This document shows positions 63,471 to 64,000 of a stretch of 64,000 nt of DNA, piece after piece (position 1 is the first letter of the stretch; each line of letters begins with the position of its first letter). The stretch is from Streptomyces sp. NBC_01214 (GTDB lineage Bacteria; Actinomycetota; Actinomycetes; Streptomycetales; Streptomycetaceae). The notes under the pieces were generated by a model that was not told the origin of the DNA, made no database searches, and saw nothing but the letters and a program-made list of their open reading frames with translations. The position numbers and the translations under genes are program-made. Where the stretch lies: NCBI RefSeq assembly GCF_026340975.1, contig NZ_JAPEOS010000001.1, positions 4,063,001 to 4,127,000 on the forward strand, in the 5' to 3' direction.

Positions 63471-63726
63471 GGGACCGGCCGAACTGTTCGTCCAGGACGG
63501 ACAGCCGCCGCCAGTACTCCTCCTCGTCGATCTCCCCGGCGGCGAAGCGCCGCCCCAGGACCGCGATCGGCGACCGCTCACCGTAGTTCGGCGCCCCGTG
63601 GCGCCCGCGCCGGACGGTGCGGCGCAGCACGGTGACGACACCGACCACGACCGCCGCCCAGATCAGCGGAAGGAACAGGATCCACGGGCCGGGCCCGTCG
63701 TGGGCGAGGGTGGTGAAGGTATCCAT
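63451..63726 (-). CDS. SHOCT-domain membrane protein
   Basis: 91 residues from the ATG after GAGGAG. One membrane helix near residues 14-34 (WILFLPLIWAAVVVGVVTVL), a basic linker, and the short C-terminal SHOCT motif (AVLGRRFAAGEIDEEEYWRRL). SHOCT domains mediate oligomer contacts; no specific role known. A GTG eight codons upstream is the alternative start. Confidence 0.78.
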   Translation of the reverse strand: MDTFTTLAHDGPGPWILFLPLIWAAVVVGVVTVLRRTVRRGRHGAPNYGERSPIAVLGRRFAAGEIDEEEYWRRLSVLDEQFGRSLKDGAA

Positions 63727-63815
63727 CTCGATTCGTCTCCTCGGAAGCACGGACGTTTCGTCTCATCCCGAGACTCCTCGCAAAGCCCGCTCCGGTCGTC
63801 GTACGGCCGGCTGCA

Positions 63816-63845
63816 CCCCGGGTACTTCCCCGGGAGTACCCGGGG
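63816..63845. repeat. Perfect 11-bp inverted repeat upstream of the SHOCT gene
   Basis: CCCCGGGTACT pairs with AGTACCCGGGG around an 8-base loop, 90-120 bases upstream of the SHOCT gene start. It could be an operator or a terminator of a gene beyond the window edge. The remaining bases to 64000 hold no gene I can support. Confidence 0.6.
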
Positions 63846-64000
63846 TACGGGCGTGCGGGCCGGGCCTCGCGGGGCAGCAGGGGTGGACAGCAGGGGGTAA
63901 TGCGCACATTTCACGCAATCCCCCGTTCCCCGTACGCAGCCGCGCACGCTCGGTAACGTCTGGATCACAAGCAGTCCGGTGTTGCCAGGAACTGAGCACC

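Overview
The window is about 72% GC, with dense short-spaced operons, GTG starts and many GTGA/ATGA stop-start overlaps. It carries a whiE-type spore-pigment cluster, a rodlin, a GH19 chitinase with a DasR-like site and an AccE epsilon subunit. All of this points to a Streptomyces chromosome. No rRNA gene, conventional tRNA, CRISPR array or complete mobile element was found.

Layout. 1-7.4 kb: a catabolic operon that reads as salicylate -> salicylyl-CoA -> gentisyl-CoA -> gentisate -> maleylpyruvate -> pyruvate + maleate -> fumarate. It holds a CoA ligase fused to a thioesterase, salicylyl-CoA 5-hydroxylase, a nitrilase, gentisate dioxygenase, an FAH-fold hydrolase and maleate isomerase. 7.4-11.6 kb (minus): a lipoprotein, a zinc alcohol dehydrogenase, a DMT transporter and a tandem pair of ATP-grasp proteins. 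11.7-14.3 kb (plus): a helical-repeat protein, an unrecognised 243-residue protein, and then a structured non-coding region with two tRNA-like modules in circularly permuted order (T arm, closed acceptor stem, D arm), ended by a strong hairpin. This is the most unusual part of the window. 14.3-20.8 kb: an ECF sigma/anti-sigma pair, a DUF1996 protein, a phosphotransferase, a shortened GyrB-like ATPase with altered active-site residues, a GNAT and a DUF1838 protein. 21-26 kb: a secreted subtilase and a LAL-type LuxR regulator. 26-32 kb: a duplicated-domain lipoprotein, an IS5 remnant, chitinase, rodlin, a DUF5302 protein and the FprA ferredoxin reductase. 32-43 kb: a MarR/MFS divergent pair, DUF4180, HutD, a GlxA-like copper radical oxidase, a DUF4360 protein, a LacI regulator, a MarR/metallo-hydrolase divergent pair, a class II amidotransferase and a PPOX protein. 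43-46 kb: a lower-GC patch with a gene fragment and an orphan membrane protein. 46-48 kb: GH16 glucanase with a perfect LacI-type operator. 48.6-56.9 kb: accE and the whiE-type cluster, whose ACP has proline where the phosphopantetheine serine should be. 56.9-64 kb: an RpiR regulator with a candidate operator and small gene, a Doc-like protein, a serine protease, small unknown genes, an aldo/keto reductase, an ArsR-type regulator with an SRPBCC partner, and a SHOCT protein.

Functions are inferred by reading the sequence. No database search was possible, and RNA folds were paired by hand.
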